Of a DNA stretch of 64,000 bases, positions 33,129 to 44,803 are shown one piece after another. Within the stretch, counting starts at the first letter, position 1, and each line of letters starts with the position of its first letter. The translations under genes were made by a program, and so were the position numbers. The stretch comes from Rheum nobile (Eukaryota; Streptophyta; Magnoliopsida; Caryophyllales; Polygonaceae): positions 2,046,001 to 2,110,000 of the forward strand of contig WOAB01000124.1 of assembly GCA_027886185.1 (NCBI GenBank), read 5' to 3'. Under the pieces are notes generated by a model. The model was not told the DNA's origin. It saw only the letters and a program-made list of their open reading frames with translations, and did not search any database.

Positions 33129-36100
33129 TTCTCCCCTTCTTGAAAAGGACTCGTCCTCGAGTCATCAACATCAGCGGCTGCATAAGGGGTAAGATCACCG
33201 ACATTGAATATCGGGCTCACGCCATAGTCATCGGGCATCTCCAACACATAGGCATTGTCGCCTACTCTCTTCAGCACCTTGAACGGTCCATCACCTCTGG
33301 GAGACAGCTTCGACTTCCTCTGCTCCGGGAACCGCTCCTTGCGCAGGTGTAGCCACACCAAGTCGCCGGGCTCGAACAACACTTGACGCCGGCCGTGATT
33401 AGCTCGGGCTGCGTTCTTTGCTGCAGTAGCTTTCAAACGAGCCTTAGTCCGCTCGTGCAGCACCTTCATGAACTCAACCTGTCTATCAGCATCAAAGTCT
33501 GCTCGTTCCGGTAAAGGCAACGGCTTAAGATCCAAAGGGGTTAGGGGATTCAAACCATACACACATTCAAAAGGGGACATATTGGTAGAAGAATGAATAG
33601 TCCTATTATAAGCAAACTCAACATGTGGTAAGGCATCTTCCCAACTTTTCAGATTAGATTTAATAACAGCCCTAAGGATAGTACCCAATGTACGGTTAGT
33701 GACCTCAGTTTGTCCATCTGTCTGGGGGTGACTAGCAGTAGAGAACAACAACTTAGTACCAAGTTTACCCCACAAAGTCTTTCAAAAGTAACTCAGAAAT
33801 TTGACATCCCTATCACTCACAATAGTACGAGGTACACCATGTAACCGAACAATCTCTCTAAAGAACAAATCAGCAACATTCCTAGCATCATCAGTTTTAT
33901 GGCATGCAATAAAGTGAGCCATCTTAGAGAACCTATCAACAACCACAAATATAGAATCTCTCCCCTTCTTAGTCCTAGGCAATCCAACAATAAAATCCAT
34001 ACTAATATCAACCCAAGGAAAGCAAGGAATAGGCAATGGAGTATAAAGACCATGCGGTTTTGCCTTAGATTTAGCCTGTAAGCACTCAACACAACGTTTG
34101 ATAAAATTCTCTACATCCCTAAGCATGTGTGGCCAATAGAAATGAGTATGCAACATGTTATAAGTCTTATCTCTACCAAAATGACCCATCAATCCACCTC
34201 TATGGGACTCATCAACAAGTAACAACCGTAGAGAACTAACAGGAATGCACACCTTATCAACTCGAAACAAGAATCCATCAAACAAGAAAAACTTATCAAA
34301 TAAACCCTTTTCCACACAATGCTTATAAATCACTCCAAAATCAGCATCCATATCATACAACTCCTTAATATAAACGAATCCAAGGACCCGAGCATCCAAA
34401 GTAGTCAAGAGTGTATGTCTCCTAGAAAGGGCATCAGCTACAACATTATCTTTTCCTTTCTTATACTTAATCACATAGGAAAATGTTTCTATGAATTCCA
34501 TCCACCTACCATGCCTCCTATCCAACTTATCTTGACTCCTAAAATGCTTTAAGGACTCATGATCAGTTTTAAGCACAAATTCTCTAGACCAAAGGTAGTG
34601 TTGCCAAGTTTTCAGCACTCTAAACAAGACATATAATTCCCTATCATAAGTAGAATAATTCAAGCATGTACCTTTCAACTTTTCAGAAAAGAAGGCAATA
34701 GGCTTACCTTCCTGCATGAGGACTCCTCCAATACCAATGCCAGAGGCGTCACACTCTACTTCAAAGGGGCGAGTGAAGTCAGGCAGAACCAGCAATGGCG
34801 CGTGTGTCAAACGATCCTTGAGAGTCTGGAACGCCTTTTCTTGAGCTTCACCCCAACGGAACGGAGTATTCTTCTTTGTGATCTCTGTCAGCGGGGCTGC
34901 AATGGTGCTAAAATCTCGAACGAACCTCCTGTAGAAGCCAGCCAGGCCGTGGAAACTGCGCACGTCACCTAGGTTCTTCGGGGTCGGCCAGTCACGGATG
35001 GCTTGCACCTTCTCTTGATCCACTTGCAGTCCATGAGCATTCACTACAAAACCAAGAAACACAACTCTGTCAGTGCAAAAATCACACTTCTTCAGATTTC
35101 CATACAACTGTACAGCTCTGAGAGTGGATAAAACTTCCCTGAGGTGCTCTGCATGTGCTTCCAAAGATTTACTGTAGATCAGAATATCATCAAAGTAAAC
35201 TACAACAAATCTACCAATAAAAGATCTCAAGACATGATTCATAAGACGCATAAAAGTAGAGGGGGCATTAGTCAAACCGAAAGGCATAACAAGCCACTCA
35301 TACAAACCAAACTTCGTCTTGAATGCTGTCTTCCATTCGTCTCCTTCCTTCATCCGGATTTGATGGTATCCACTGCGAAGATCGATCTTAGAGAAGGTGG
35401 AGGCGCCATGGAGCTCATCCAACATGTCATCGAGCCTGGGGATCGGGTGCCTGTACTTGATCGTGATGTTATTAATAGCCATGCAATCAACACACATACG
35501 CCAAGTATTGTCCTTTTTGGGGACGAGTAAGACAGGCACAACACACTGGGATCGGCTCTCTCTAACATGCCCTTTATCTAGAAGGTCATGGACTTGGTTC
35601 TGGATTTCCTGGGTCTCAGTAGGGTTCATCCTATAGGCAGGCCGGTTGGGTAGGGTAGCACCGGAAATCAGGTCTATTTGGTGCTCAATGCCTCTAATAG
35701 GGGGTAGGCCAGGGGGTATCTCATCCGGGAAAACATCAAGGAACTCAGCTAAAAGGGTCTGGACATCAGCTGGGAGTGTAGCTCGGTCTTCGTCACCTAA
35801 CAGGGTATAGGCCTGACAAAGGGACATGAGGGCGACGTCCGGGGGAAGGTAATCTACCAGGTGGTCTCTGCTGGATGCTAAGAGCACTCGGCTAGGGGTA
35901 GAGGCGAGGGTGAGGTCGGTCCGTGTGGAGGCAGTGGATGGTTCGGCTGGGGACTTACCCTTACGCTCGACCTCTCTTTTCTTATCATAAGCCTCAGCCA
36001 CTTGAAGCGGCGTCATCGGTTTCAACACCACTTTCCTACCACGAAACTCAAAGGCGTGTTGGTTAGTACGTCCATCATGAATAACATGTCTATCAAATTG

Positions 36101-37849
36101 CCAAGGACGACCTAACAAAATATGACAAGCTTGCATAGGAACAATATCACATAAAATTTCATCCTCATAAGTTCCTAGCTTAAGTGTAATCTTAGCTTGC
36201 TTATTCACCTTGAGTTCACCACAATCATTCATCCAATGAAGTCTATAAGGTCTAGGATGCAAAAAAGTAGGGAGTTGCAGTTTATTAACTAATTCAACAC
36301 TAGCAATGTTACAACAACTACCACCATCAATAATCATGTTGCAAACTTTCCCTTTAACAAGACATCTTGTATGAAACAAATTCTCACGTTGATTATCATC
36401 ACAAGGAGCCTGATTAACATGCAAAGTCCTCCTAACAATCAATGAATCACCATGCTCATATTCAATAAAATCCAAATCATCATCATTGGCATGCTCATTC
36501 ATATCATGGCTAGCAACTAAATTTTCATGCTCAGTGTCAGACTCAGACTCTAACTCACCCAAATGATTAATTATCAAAACACGAGTATTAGGACAATCCT
36601 TCATGTAATGACCCTTTCCTTGACATTTAAAGCAAGTGATATCTCTAGCTCTAGGAGGAGGGTCAGCAGGGTTACCTCGTGTAACTGCAGGGGCGGGCCG
36701 TGTGGGCTGTTGTGGTGCGGTGGAGGTAGAGGGGTGCGCACCACGGAAATTCTGCTCATTGCCGCGAGGCGGACCGGTTGCTGGGCGGGGTCTCTGGTGT
36801 CCGGTGCGGCCCTGCTGCTGGTCGGGACGCCAGCTTTGGCGTTGTGGCACCGTGCGGTGTTGTTGGGTATAGCTGGACTTGAATTGTCTCTCCACTTTAA
36901 TTGCTTGGTGTAGCAAATCTGTCATGGTAGAATAGGGATACAATTCTATAGTGTCAGCTAAATGAGGATGCAAGATACGTAGATACCTGGACATAGTGGC
37001 CTCTTCATCTTCGACGACGTTGCCGCGTGCCATGGCTATCTGCATATTGTTGTAGACCTCTTCAACACCTAAAGAGCCTTGCCTCATAGTCTCCAAACGG
37101 TTGCGGAGAACTCTATTGTGGTGGTGGGGAACGAAGCGGGCCCTCATCATAGCTCTCATCTGGTTCCATGTGTTGACCGGAGGGTCCATGGCTTGTCTTC
37201 GAGCCTTCACAACAGAATCCCACCAAACCAAAGCATAACCAGTAAATTCAAGAGCAGCGAGTTGTACCTTTTTATGTTCAGGGAAATTGTGGCAACCCCA
37301 AATCTGCTCAATCTTCGTCTCCCATTCAAGGTAGACGTCTGGATCACACTTTCCATCAAAGGCCGGGATCTTCACTTTGATCCGTCCAATGCCGTCTTGT
37401 TCGGCTTCACGGCGGCGGGGCTGTCTGCGGTCATTCCGGGGGCGGTAAGGACGCCACTCATTACGCTCCTCGCGCTCATAGTCCTGCATATCATCATCAC
37501 CCCATAAACTAGAACGTATCGACATAGGAGGGGACTCAGACCTATCACGAGGTGCGGGATGCCGAATCGGGCGTATGCGATCGGTGCCAGTGGCTCTCGG
37601 TTGGCGATGCTCGTCCATCGCCGCTTGGTAGGCCGTGGCTTGGTCGACCAAGGGCTCGGTGGCGGGAAGCGGTGCGCTATGCGATGGACCAATGTGTTCC
37701 TGCACAGCCGGGAGTGGGTTGGAGCGGGTCTCCAATGAGTCAAACTTCGCAGACAACTGCGCGACTGTAGAAGCCAACTGTTGTAGCATCGCCTGCATAT
37801 CGACATGAGAACCATTTGCAGTAACTTGTTCATCACCGGAACCTGTCAT
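32951..37849 (-). pseudogene. Ty3/gypsy gag-pol polyprotein with one nonsense codon
   Basis: From the ATG at 37849 a single frame encodes, in order (approximate residues): gag with the ALVWWDSV core (160-330), a CCHC knuckle (CFKCQGKGHYMKDC, about 406-419), an aspartic protease with DGGS in place of the usual DTGS (about 508), a reverse transcriptase with YFDD (about 885), RNase H (about 1035), an HHCC zinc site and the integrase core. A TGA at 33782-33784 stops translation inside the integrase core between the second catalytic Asp and the catalytic Glu. The same frame then stays open to 32951 with the DGQTE motif, a GPY/F-type module and a TRSR tail. No chromodomain is recognised. The tail running into the LTR recalls the CRM clade, but the clade is not settled. 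Without the stop the frame would be full length. Confidence 0.9.
33129..33141 (-). other. Polypurine tract
   Basis: AAGAAGGGGAGAA on the minus strand, directly abutting the 3' LTR. Confidence 0.85.
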
Positions 37850-39292
37850 GATCACCACTTAGACGAACACAGAAAGACGTTAAGGTTAGGAAAACCAAAA
37901 AAAAAAAACTCTCAAGTGTTTGCACTCGGTGATTGTACAACCTGCGAAGTTAGGCTCGTAAATGACAAGTTCTCTATGTGCTCAAGATACGCAGCAAATC
38001 AAGGTCAAGCAGAGATGTAGTAGACAAGACAAGTAGATGTACGACGAAAAATGACTCAAACAAAAGCGAGACTAGAGAACGACTCAACAAGGAAAGCGAC
38101 ACAACTATAGTCACAAGAATGAAATGCAACTAAAGATGGGGCTATATATGTGTTTCGAACTCAAGAAATGCGAATTGCAAGTCAGAAAGACGTACCTTTG
38201 TCGACTCGGAACGAAGCCAATTGGAGCCGAGAGTGACCCGAGGGAACGAAAGGGAGAAGGGGTTCGGGCAAGAGAGGGTAGTGCTCGACTGAGGGCAACC
38301 CGGGGTGGGACCCGGTCGGGTTGGGGTCGGGTGGGGTGGACTGAGAGCAACCCGGGGTGGGACCCGGTCGGGTTGGGGTCGGGTGGGGTGGACTGAGAGC
38401 AACCCGGGGTGGGACCCGGTCGGGTTGGGGTCGGGTGGGGTGGACTGAGGGCAACCCGGGGTGGGACCCGGTCGGGTTGGGGTCGGGTGGGGACAGGCCG
38501 GGTGGGGCTCGACTGAGCGGAACCCGGGCAGGACCCGGTCGGGTGTAGGCCGGGTGGTGGCGACTGAGCGCAACCCGGGGTGGGACCCGATCGGGTTGGG
38601 GCCGGGTCGGTGGCAGGTACGTGAGGGCTGGGTTAACTAAGGCTCACCCGGTCTGGACCCGGTCGGGTTGTGGCCGGGTACTGTTGCGGCGACAAAGAGG
38701 TCCGAAAAAAATCTGAAACGGAACCCTAATTTTTTTTTTTTTTTTTTTTAAATATATTTCGAAAAAAAAAATTCTGAGAAATTCTGAAAAATCCCAGATG
38801 CCTTTTCCTCTTTTTTTTTTTTTTTTTTGAATTTCGATAATGCTTTTTTTTTTTTTGATATAATTTTCTTTTAAGCAACTTGTTTTTCCTGGGATATTAC
38901 ACTATAAAGATAAAATAAAATCTCTAGACAATCAAGCAAGTATCTTGAAGATTACCAAAATTGAACAACCGGATCTCTGGCACGCACGAACCTGGACGCC
39001 GTCGTGTCTTGCTCGCCAAGCTAGGGTTCGAACAACAATGGTGGAAGGGGGGGGGGGGGGGGGGCGAAATTTTTTGTTGATTTTTGGATGGTTTTGGTAT
39101 GTTTTTGTGGATCCTCGTAGTCACAATCAACCGCAACGAACTCCTTTCCAAGACAAACAAGAGCAAACAATCAGTCAGACTAACAATTCACTAATGTGAC
39201 TCAAACAAAGAAATTCAATTGACGATTGAAAACAGGAAGATCCAATTTTTATGATGAATCTGGAATCGTCAAAGGCGATCCGAAGCCGCAAA
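37850..39292 (-). other. Leader of the young Ty3/gypsy element
   Basis: 1.44 kb between primer site and gag ATG. It contains the 52-bp tandem repeats (38281-38690), T runs at about 38729-38749 and 38812-38828, and a G run at about 39048-39064. No gene. Confidence 0.75.
38281..38690. repeat. 52-bp GC-rich tandem repeat in the element leader
   Basis: Units beginning CTGAGRGCAACCCGG start at 38289, 38341, 38393 and 38445 (52-bp spacing). Degenerate units follow at about 38513 and 38564 and toward 38690. The core words are GGGTGGGACCCGGTCGGG and TTGGGGTCGGGTGGGG. On minus it is C-rich and could form strong secondary structure in the genomic RNA. Confidence 0.9.
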
Positions 39293-39304
39293 GCTCTGAT
39301 ACCA
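39293..39304 (-). other. Primer-binding site, initiator-Met tRNA type
   Basis: TGGTATCAGAGC on the minus strand, two bases from the 5' LTR. Confidence 0.9.
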
Positions 39305-39306
39305 AT

Positions 39307-40038
39307 TGATACGGGGTTAGCCGTGTAGAAGATGGATCTAGGCAACGGATCTCAAAACAAAAGAAAACACAAGATTAGAACAATAGCGGAAGTGAAACTA
39401 ATGGATAGGATAATAGATAGAACCAATAGAAACGACGAGAAAACCCGCTTGCTTGATAGCAAGGAACATTGTCGAACGATCTACCAACCCGATCTCTACA
39501 ACGCCACACAACCAAGAATCGCGGACGAACTTGGAGCACGGAGAGGATTGCTTATGAAGTACGAAATCACCAACTCCAGAGGGACTTGACAAAGACGAAA
39601 ACAACTAAGCAGGAAAGAACAATCGATTGAGACTCTCACGGGGAGCCGAGTTTCAAAGCAAAACCCAAGCTCTGTTTTTGTGTTTTAACAATATGAGAAA
39701 TCTGCCTAATGAAGAAGACAAGGGAGGCCTTAAATACCCTAGGAGGGCCGGCCCTAGCTTCCCAAAACGGGTTACACTTAATCCCGAAATATCCGAAAAT
39801 AGAAAGCTGAAAATAAATAAATAATAATCCTAAAAATATCCAATGCAGAAATTAATAAGATTAAACATATGTAACGTTGACCAATAAAGTCAACGCCCTG
39901 ACTTTGGACTTGTCCTCTTCGTCATGTGATACATCATGTGCCATAAACGTCTCCAGCTCTTGACGTAGTTCCTTCAATCTTGACCTAGTAATCGGTCCAT
40001 CAAAGGTTGGCACTAATGGCGGGGATGATTCCTCATCA
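39307..40038 (-). repeat. 5' LTR of the young Ty3/gypsy element
   Basis: 732 bp, identical to the 3' LTR except position 39468. A TATTTAAG-type box reads on minus near 39733. Confidence 0.95.
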
Positions 40039-40624
40039 GCTCATTTCGTTGGAGTCTTCTTTTGGGATTGATTGTTGTGAGACTCGGTCTCCAGAATCTT
40101 CTCTTGATCATGTCTTTTTATGTATTCCGGTAGGAGTATGGTGGTTGACTATCGTTATCGACTGTTATTCGAGAGACTATGAGTCTAACCTAATACGACT
40201 ACTTCGAACCACTCTGCTTTGTACCCCTTGCTTGGTCTTTCATTAGACTAAACAACCGCAATTGTTCTCTGCATGGTTGGCTGGTGTCATCCGTTCGATT
40301 CGGCACATCAGATAAATTGCGGATCCGAGAAGGCTAGAACGACTATAAAGGCGAACGATGTTTTTGTTGTTATTTTAAGACTTCCGATGTGTTAATTATG
40401 TTTTGTATTTAAGACTTCCGCTGTAATAATTCTGATAATGTATTTTGATGTATTTGGAATTATGCTGTAATTCTGAGACTTGATTTTAATGGAAGTTATG
40501 ATATGTTGCATCATAACTGTGGTTTAATGATTTATATCAATTGGAAAAGCCTTGGGTGACATCGGACAGTACGTCTGAGGTCACTGACGGTAATACTTTC
40601 AAGAGGTTATTTGGGGGTGTTACA

Positions 40625-41345
40625 CAAGAATACCCAACCACTAGTAGAAGAATGATATTCTATGTTAGTGATCCAACTCGCATCCGAATACCCTTCTAAA
40701 ACCGAAGGAAATCTGACATATGACAAACCATAATTCATGGTTCCCTTTAAGTACTTGAGTACCCGCCTTATTGCTTGCCAATGATGAGTACTAGGATTAC
40801 TAGTATATCTACTAAACTTCCCTACAACATAAGCAATATCCGGCCTTGTGCTCGTCATGGCATACATTAAGCAACCAATCACTTGTGAGTAATCGAGTTG
40901 TGATACAGCTTTACCTGAATTGGGCATAAGCTTCACACTCGGATCCATAAGAGTGCTAACCGGAGAACAAGTCTCACAATTGAACTTCTTAAGCACTTTC
41001 TCAATGTAATGAGATTGTGACAAAGAGAGTCCCTTATTCTCACGTTTGATCCTAATACCAAGGATCACATCCGCCTCCCCCATGTCTTTCATAGCAAAGG
41101 TTGATGACAAAAAGGCCTTTGTAAGGTCCACTTGTTTTTTATTTGTACCAAAGATCAACATGTCATCAACATACAAGCAAATGATTACTCCATTACCGGA
41201 TTTATCAAACTTGTTGTATACACACTTGTCCGACTGATTTAACTCAAATCCGCTCGACAAGACAACCTCATCAAATTTTTGATGCCACTGCTTAGGTGCT
41301 TGCTTTAGCCCATACAATGACTTTACCAACTTACACACCTTTTGC
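40625..41345 (-). pseudogene. copia reverse transcriptase C-terminal and RNase H N-terminal part
   Basis: Encodes the SLYGLKQAPKQWH block, the catalytic YVDDM motif, the GCLMYAM/TRPDIAY block and YSDASW of RNase H. It ends where the solo LTR is inserted; the rest is at 30380-30783. A small deletion at about 41345 puts it out of frame with the upstream RT part. Confidence 0.85.
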
Positions 41346-41348
41346 TCA

Positions 41349-41780
41349 TTACTGGGCAGGTTGCTTCATGTACACCTCCTCCTCCAAATCACCATTCAAG
41401 AATGCCGTTTTGACATCCATTTGGTGATTCACAAGATCATTAATAGCCGCCAAGGCAATCAACAACCTAATGGTGGAGATCCGAGCAACCAGAGCATACG
41501 TATCGAAATAATCAATACCTTCCCTTTGTCTAAAGCCTTGGATAACCAATCGAGCCTTAAACTTGTCAATAGTACCATCGACTTTCATCTTCTTTTTGAA
41601 GATCCACTTGCAGCCCAAAGGCTTGCAACCCGGTGGGAGATCCGATAAGACCCACGTGTTATTTCCCATGATGAAACCCATCTCATCATTAATTGCTTCT
41701 TTCCAGAAAGCAACATCTTGAGACCTCATTGCCTCACCAAAAGTCTTAGGGTCCTCATCAATATGATAGCAATATGAGTA
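41349..41780 (-). pseudogene. copia reverse transcriptase N-terminal part
   Basis: Contains CKWIFKKKMKVDG, FKARLVIQGF and the NHQMDVKTAFLNG catalytic strand. Bounded upstream by an in-frame TAA at 41781 and downstream by the frameshift near 41345. Confidence 0.85.
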
Positions 41781-42580
41781 TTAGAACCCAACTTCATCTC
41801 TAGATCCCTCAACCAAGTAAACTTGGAAATCTGGACCGAAAGACTTTTCAATCCTTCCTCGCTTGCTCCTACGGAGCACAAGTGACTCATTAGAAGGTAC
41901 GGTCGAACCGTCTCCTTCTTTAGTTCCACTTGTACTAGGAACCAAATCCTTTGATCTAGGTATGGACGAGAATCGATTCTCATCAAATATTGCATCTCTA
42001 GACTCAATCACGGTGTTAGCCGAAATAGAATCATTAGGCTCTATCACATAGAACCTATAAGCCTTGGAATGCTCAACATACCCAATAAAGATGCAATCAA
42101 TACCTCTTTCCCCCAAGGTTTTAATCTTGGGCTGGGGTAGTCTAACGACCGCCCTACATTCCCAAACTCGAAGATAATTCAAGCTCAGTTTCTTTTTGTA
42201 CCAAAGTTCATAAGGGGTAATCTTGTTCCTTTTGTTAGGAACCCTATTTAATAAATAGCAAGTCGTTAACATGGCTTCACCCCAAAATCCATCACTCAAT
42301 CCCGAGTAGGATAACATGGAATTAACCATCTCTTTTAGGACTCTATTCTTTCTCTCCGACACACCATTTTGTTGTGGCGTGTAGGGAGCCGTCGTCTCAT
42401 GTATAATGCCTATGGATTGGAAATACGCAGGATCATAATATTCTCCACCTCTATCGGTGCGTAGTTTCTTAATCAAGTCATTTTGTTGCAAATCAACCTC
42501 GGTTTTACAAACCTTAAACTTATCATGGGCCTCGTCTTTACCATGTAGTAAATACACATAACAATAATGAGAATAATCTG
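41781..42580 (-). pseudogene. copia integrase, partial
   Basis: Open for about 258 residues: LRTDRGGEY, APYTPQQNGVSERKNR (catalytic Glu), the FWGEA/YLLNRVP block and the C-terminal KTLGERG/FIGY part. The HHCC domain and first catalytic Asp are missing, because upstream homology fades at about 42600. Ends with a TAA at 41781. Confidence 0.8.
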
Positions 42581-42599
42581 GTTAATAAAATGCACACCA

Positions 42600-43644
42600 T
42601 AAATCGCATAACATATATACAAAAAATAATACCCGACCAGTCTATACTGAGTATAGTAGGGTCTAATGACTAATCTGTTTGGAAACAGTAGAGTCAAATT
42701 TATCGAATCAGTATAACTATACTATAGGGCATAACATGACCAATAGACTAAAAAAGTAATCTGGTCAACCTAGTAGACTTATCATCAAGTAATCTGTATT
42801 AAATATAGTAGACATGAATCAAGTAATCTAGAAACATGAGTAGTCTATGCAAAGCATAGTAGACTTCATAAAACACACAAGACCTCATCTAACTCATGAG
42901 ATACTTGTCCTTAGTCTCTTGAGACTTAAGTTATGATAATGTTATATATTCTTATATACATACATATATATCCACATGAGGAAACGAAATTTTATACATT
43001 CCTCATTCACCCATTTAACTATTTAAGTTAAAATATCATGATCATTATTTTGATCATCTAGTCACATATAATGGGAATTTGAACTAATGTGACTTGTATC
43101 ATGGTCATATCATGACCAAAATTTTCTATGGTCATACACATGTGCTTCCACCAATTTAATGGTACTATACACATATTTCACTCATACGAGGTTTCATGTA
43201 TATTGTAGATAAACATCCTCGTACGAGAGATTTCAACTGTCACTATATGCGGTTAGCATACAATACATGACATCAACAAGAATTTAATTCTTATCCATAC
43301 ATATAAATATATGTTATATGTATACATGTCCAGAGATTACACAATCTTTTGCATATATCTCAAAATCATCAACATGGCTTAAAACTTACGGCCTTCGCAT
43401 AACCGCACATGAATGAAATATCAATCCACTTTACACATTTAATATCACATCCAAGACCATATAAAAACTAGTCTTACATAAATATGTATATATCTAATAC
43501 ATAAATAACATAGAGGTATGAAACCTCCATTTCCACGGCCCCAAATCACCACCAATCATGCTTTATAAGCATTGGCCTTTATCGTGATTAGAATGTGTGG
43601 CTTGTCAAATAAATTTGATAGCCAACCACTACCGTACATGACCA
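42600..43644. other. Unassigned segment inside the copia element
   Basis: This should hold the rest of gag, protease and integrase N-terminus. Instead it is AT-rich with degenerate repeats of AGTAATCTG and TAGTAGACTT words (about 42660-42870). Probably a deletion plus a foreign insertion; no ends are recognised. Confidence 0.4.
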
Positions 43645-43866
43645 TCAATTAATTGATCTTGCCATTTTCCATTTGTTGCACTTCCTTGTCTCCTCCAAGG
43701 GCTCATTCTCCGACACCGGTGGCATCGGCATACTCAGAATGTACACCACCTTGAGCGTCGTGAGGAGGAAGTGTATCTTCTTTTGCCATCTCCGGAAGTC
43801 CATGCCCTCGAACTTCTCCAATTTCCCGAACTTAGATGTCATCTCACGAACGGAAGCATCCGCCAT
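43645..43866 (-). pseudogene. copia gag N-terminus
   Basis: ATG at 43866 and 73 residues with the EMTSKFGKLEKFEG and RRWQKKIHFLLTTLKV blocks of plant copia gag, then a stop. The remainder of gag is lost. Confidence 0.8.
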
Positions 43867-44118
43867 TGATCAACCACGGAAATATTGATTTTGAATGTTA
43901 TAGAAGGGTATCTCGGTGATCAATATCTCGGATATAGATTGAATCGTGTTTGGACACTTTCCAAAATCAATATTTCGACCCTATAGATGTTGCCTTGGGT
44001 TACACGAAATTCGATCCGGGATAAGACAATCTCACACCTCTAAAGATTCAAGCTTAATCGATAGAGAACACTTGAAGGTTTCGGTTTTGTTCGATATAGA
44101 GAGATCGTAAGTTCTCGC
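43867..44118 (-). other. copia leader and part of its 5' LTR
   Basis: Non-coding. The LTR continues past the inserted element at 53521-54045. A TATATAAGGG box reads on minus at about 53550. I did not find a TGGTATCAGAGC primer site, so the LTR/leader border is undefined. Confidence 0.5.
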
Positions 44119-44792
44119 TGTTTTGGGGCGAAAAGATCGGACGACCTAAATCGCCTTAGACGGGGTAACTAGTCGATCGGGTGATTGGAAACAATCCAAA
44201 CCAAGTAGATAATTGACAAGCAAAGAGTAAATGTAGAATAGCGAGATGATTTTATTAGATAATGTATTGATCGGATCGAATCGAGGTACAACTTATCATA
44301 GTTTAGACCGAGCGGTCGTGTAGGACTCGACCGATGACTTTTAGGTGACGACCGGTGGAGAGTAAGCGTAGACAATTGCTAGAGAGCGAGGCGAGGAGCA
44401 TAAGTGTTGTTCTGATCTATCTCTGAGCCAGAATGCTTGTGTGTCCCGGGCGTAATTGTGTGTACGCTTCTTTATCTTCTTCTTTGCCCAAATATGGTAA
44501 GTCTTGTCTCCTCTTTACCGTTATGTTTTGATCGTATATTCTGTCTTCAACGCCGAGAGTAATGGCGGGGATTATGTCATTAAATCATTGTAATTACGGT
44601 GGTGTTGAATGCCGTGACCGTTGTATAATATGAGCATTTAATGTCTGGCGAGATTCTCGCGACCCTGTCGGAGGGCATTCGACCAATGAAGTCTCGTCGC
44701 CTCCTTTGGGCTTTTCCTTTGTTCTTTCGATCTGCAGTGGGCTTGGGCTCGATTCACCCGACTCGCCTTCTTTGGGGATGCCAGGCCCAACA
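44119..44792 (-). repeat. 3' LTR of the Tat-type element
   Basis: 674 bp, TG...CA. Abuts a TTGGGGCTAT purine-rich tract (minus) at 44793-44802. Confidence 0.9.
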
Positions 44793-44803
44793 ATAGCCCC
44801 AAG

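Larger units (their letters stand above)
32397..40038 (-). mobile_element. Full-length young Ty3/gypsy element
   Basis: LTRs 32397-33128 and 39307-40038 (732 bp each, TGATACGG...CCTCATCA on plus). Target duplication GCTCA at 32392-32396 and 40039-40043. Primer site TGGTATCAGAGC (minus) at 39293-39304 and polypurine tract AAGAAGGGGAGAA (minus) at 33129-33141. By eye the two LTRs differ at one base (32558 C versus 39468 A). A gag-pol frame runs 37849 to 32951 with one nonsense codon and ends inside the 3' LTR. Total 7642 bp. Confidence 0.95.
30784..40624 (+). mobile_element. Solo LTR (2.2 kb), interrupted by a Ty3/gypsy element
   Basis: It starts TGTAATATCCCTC, ends GGGGGTGTTACA, and has CAAGA at 30779-30783 and 40625-40629. 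Removing 32397-40038 and one GCTCA copy leaves about 2194 bp, close to the inverted relative at 11434-13857. A TATAAAAG box is at about 31265 on the plus strand. There is no internal domain or second LTR. Confidence 0.8.

Noticed and set aside
38111..38573. Proline/arginine-rich frames in the retrotransposon leader
   Set aside because: They translate the 52-bp repeat; no start context or domain.
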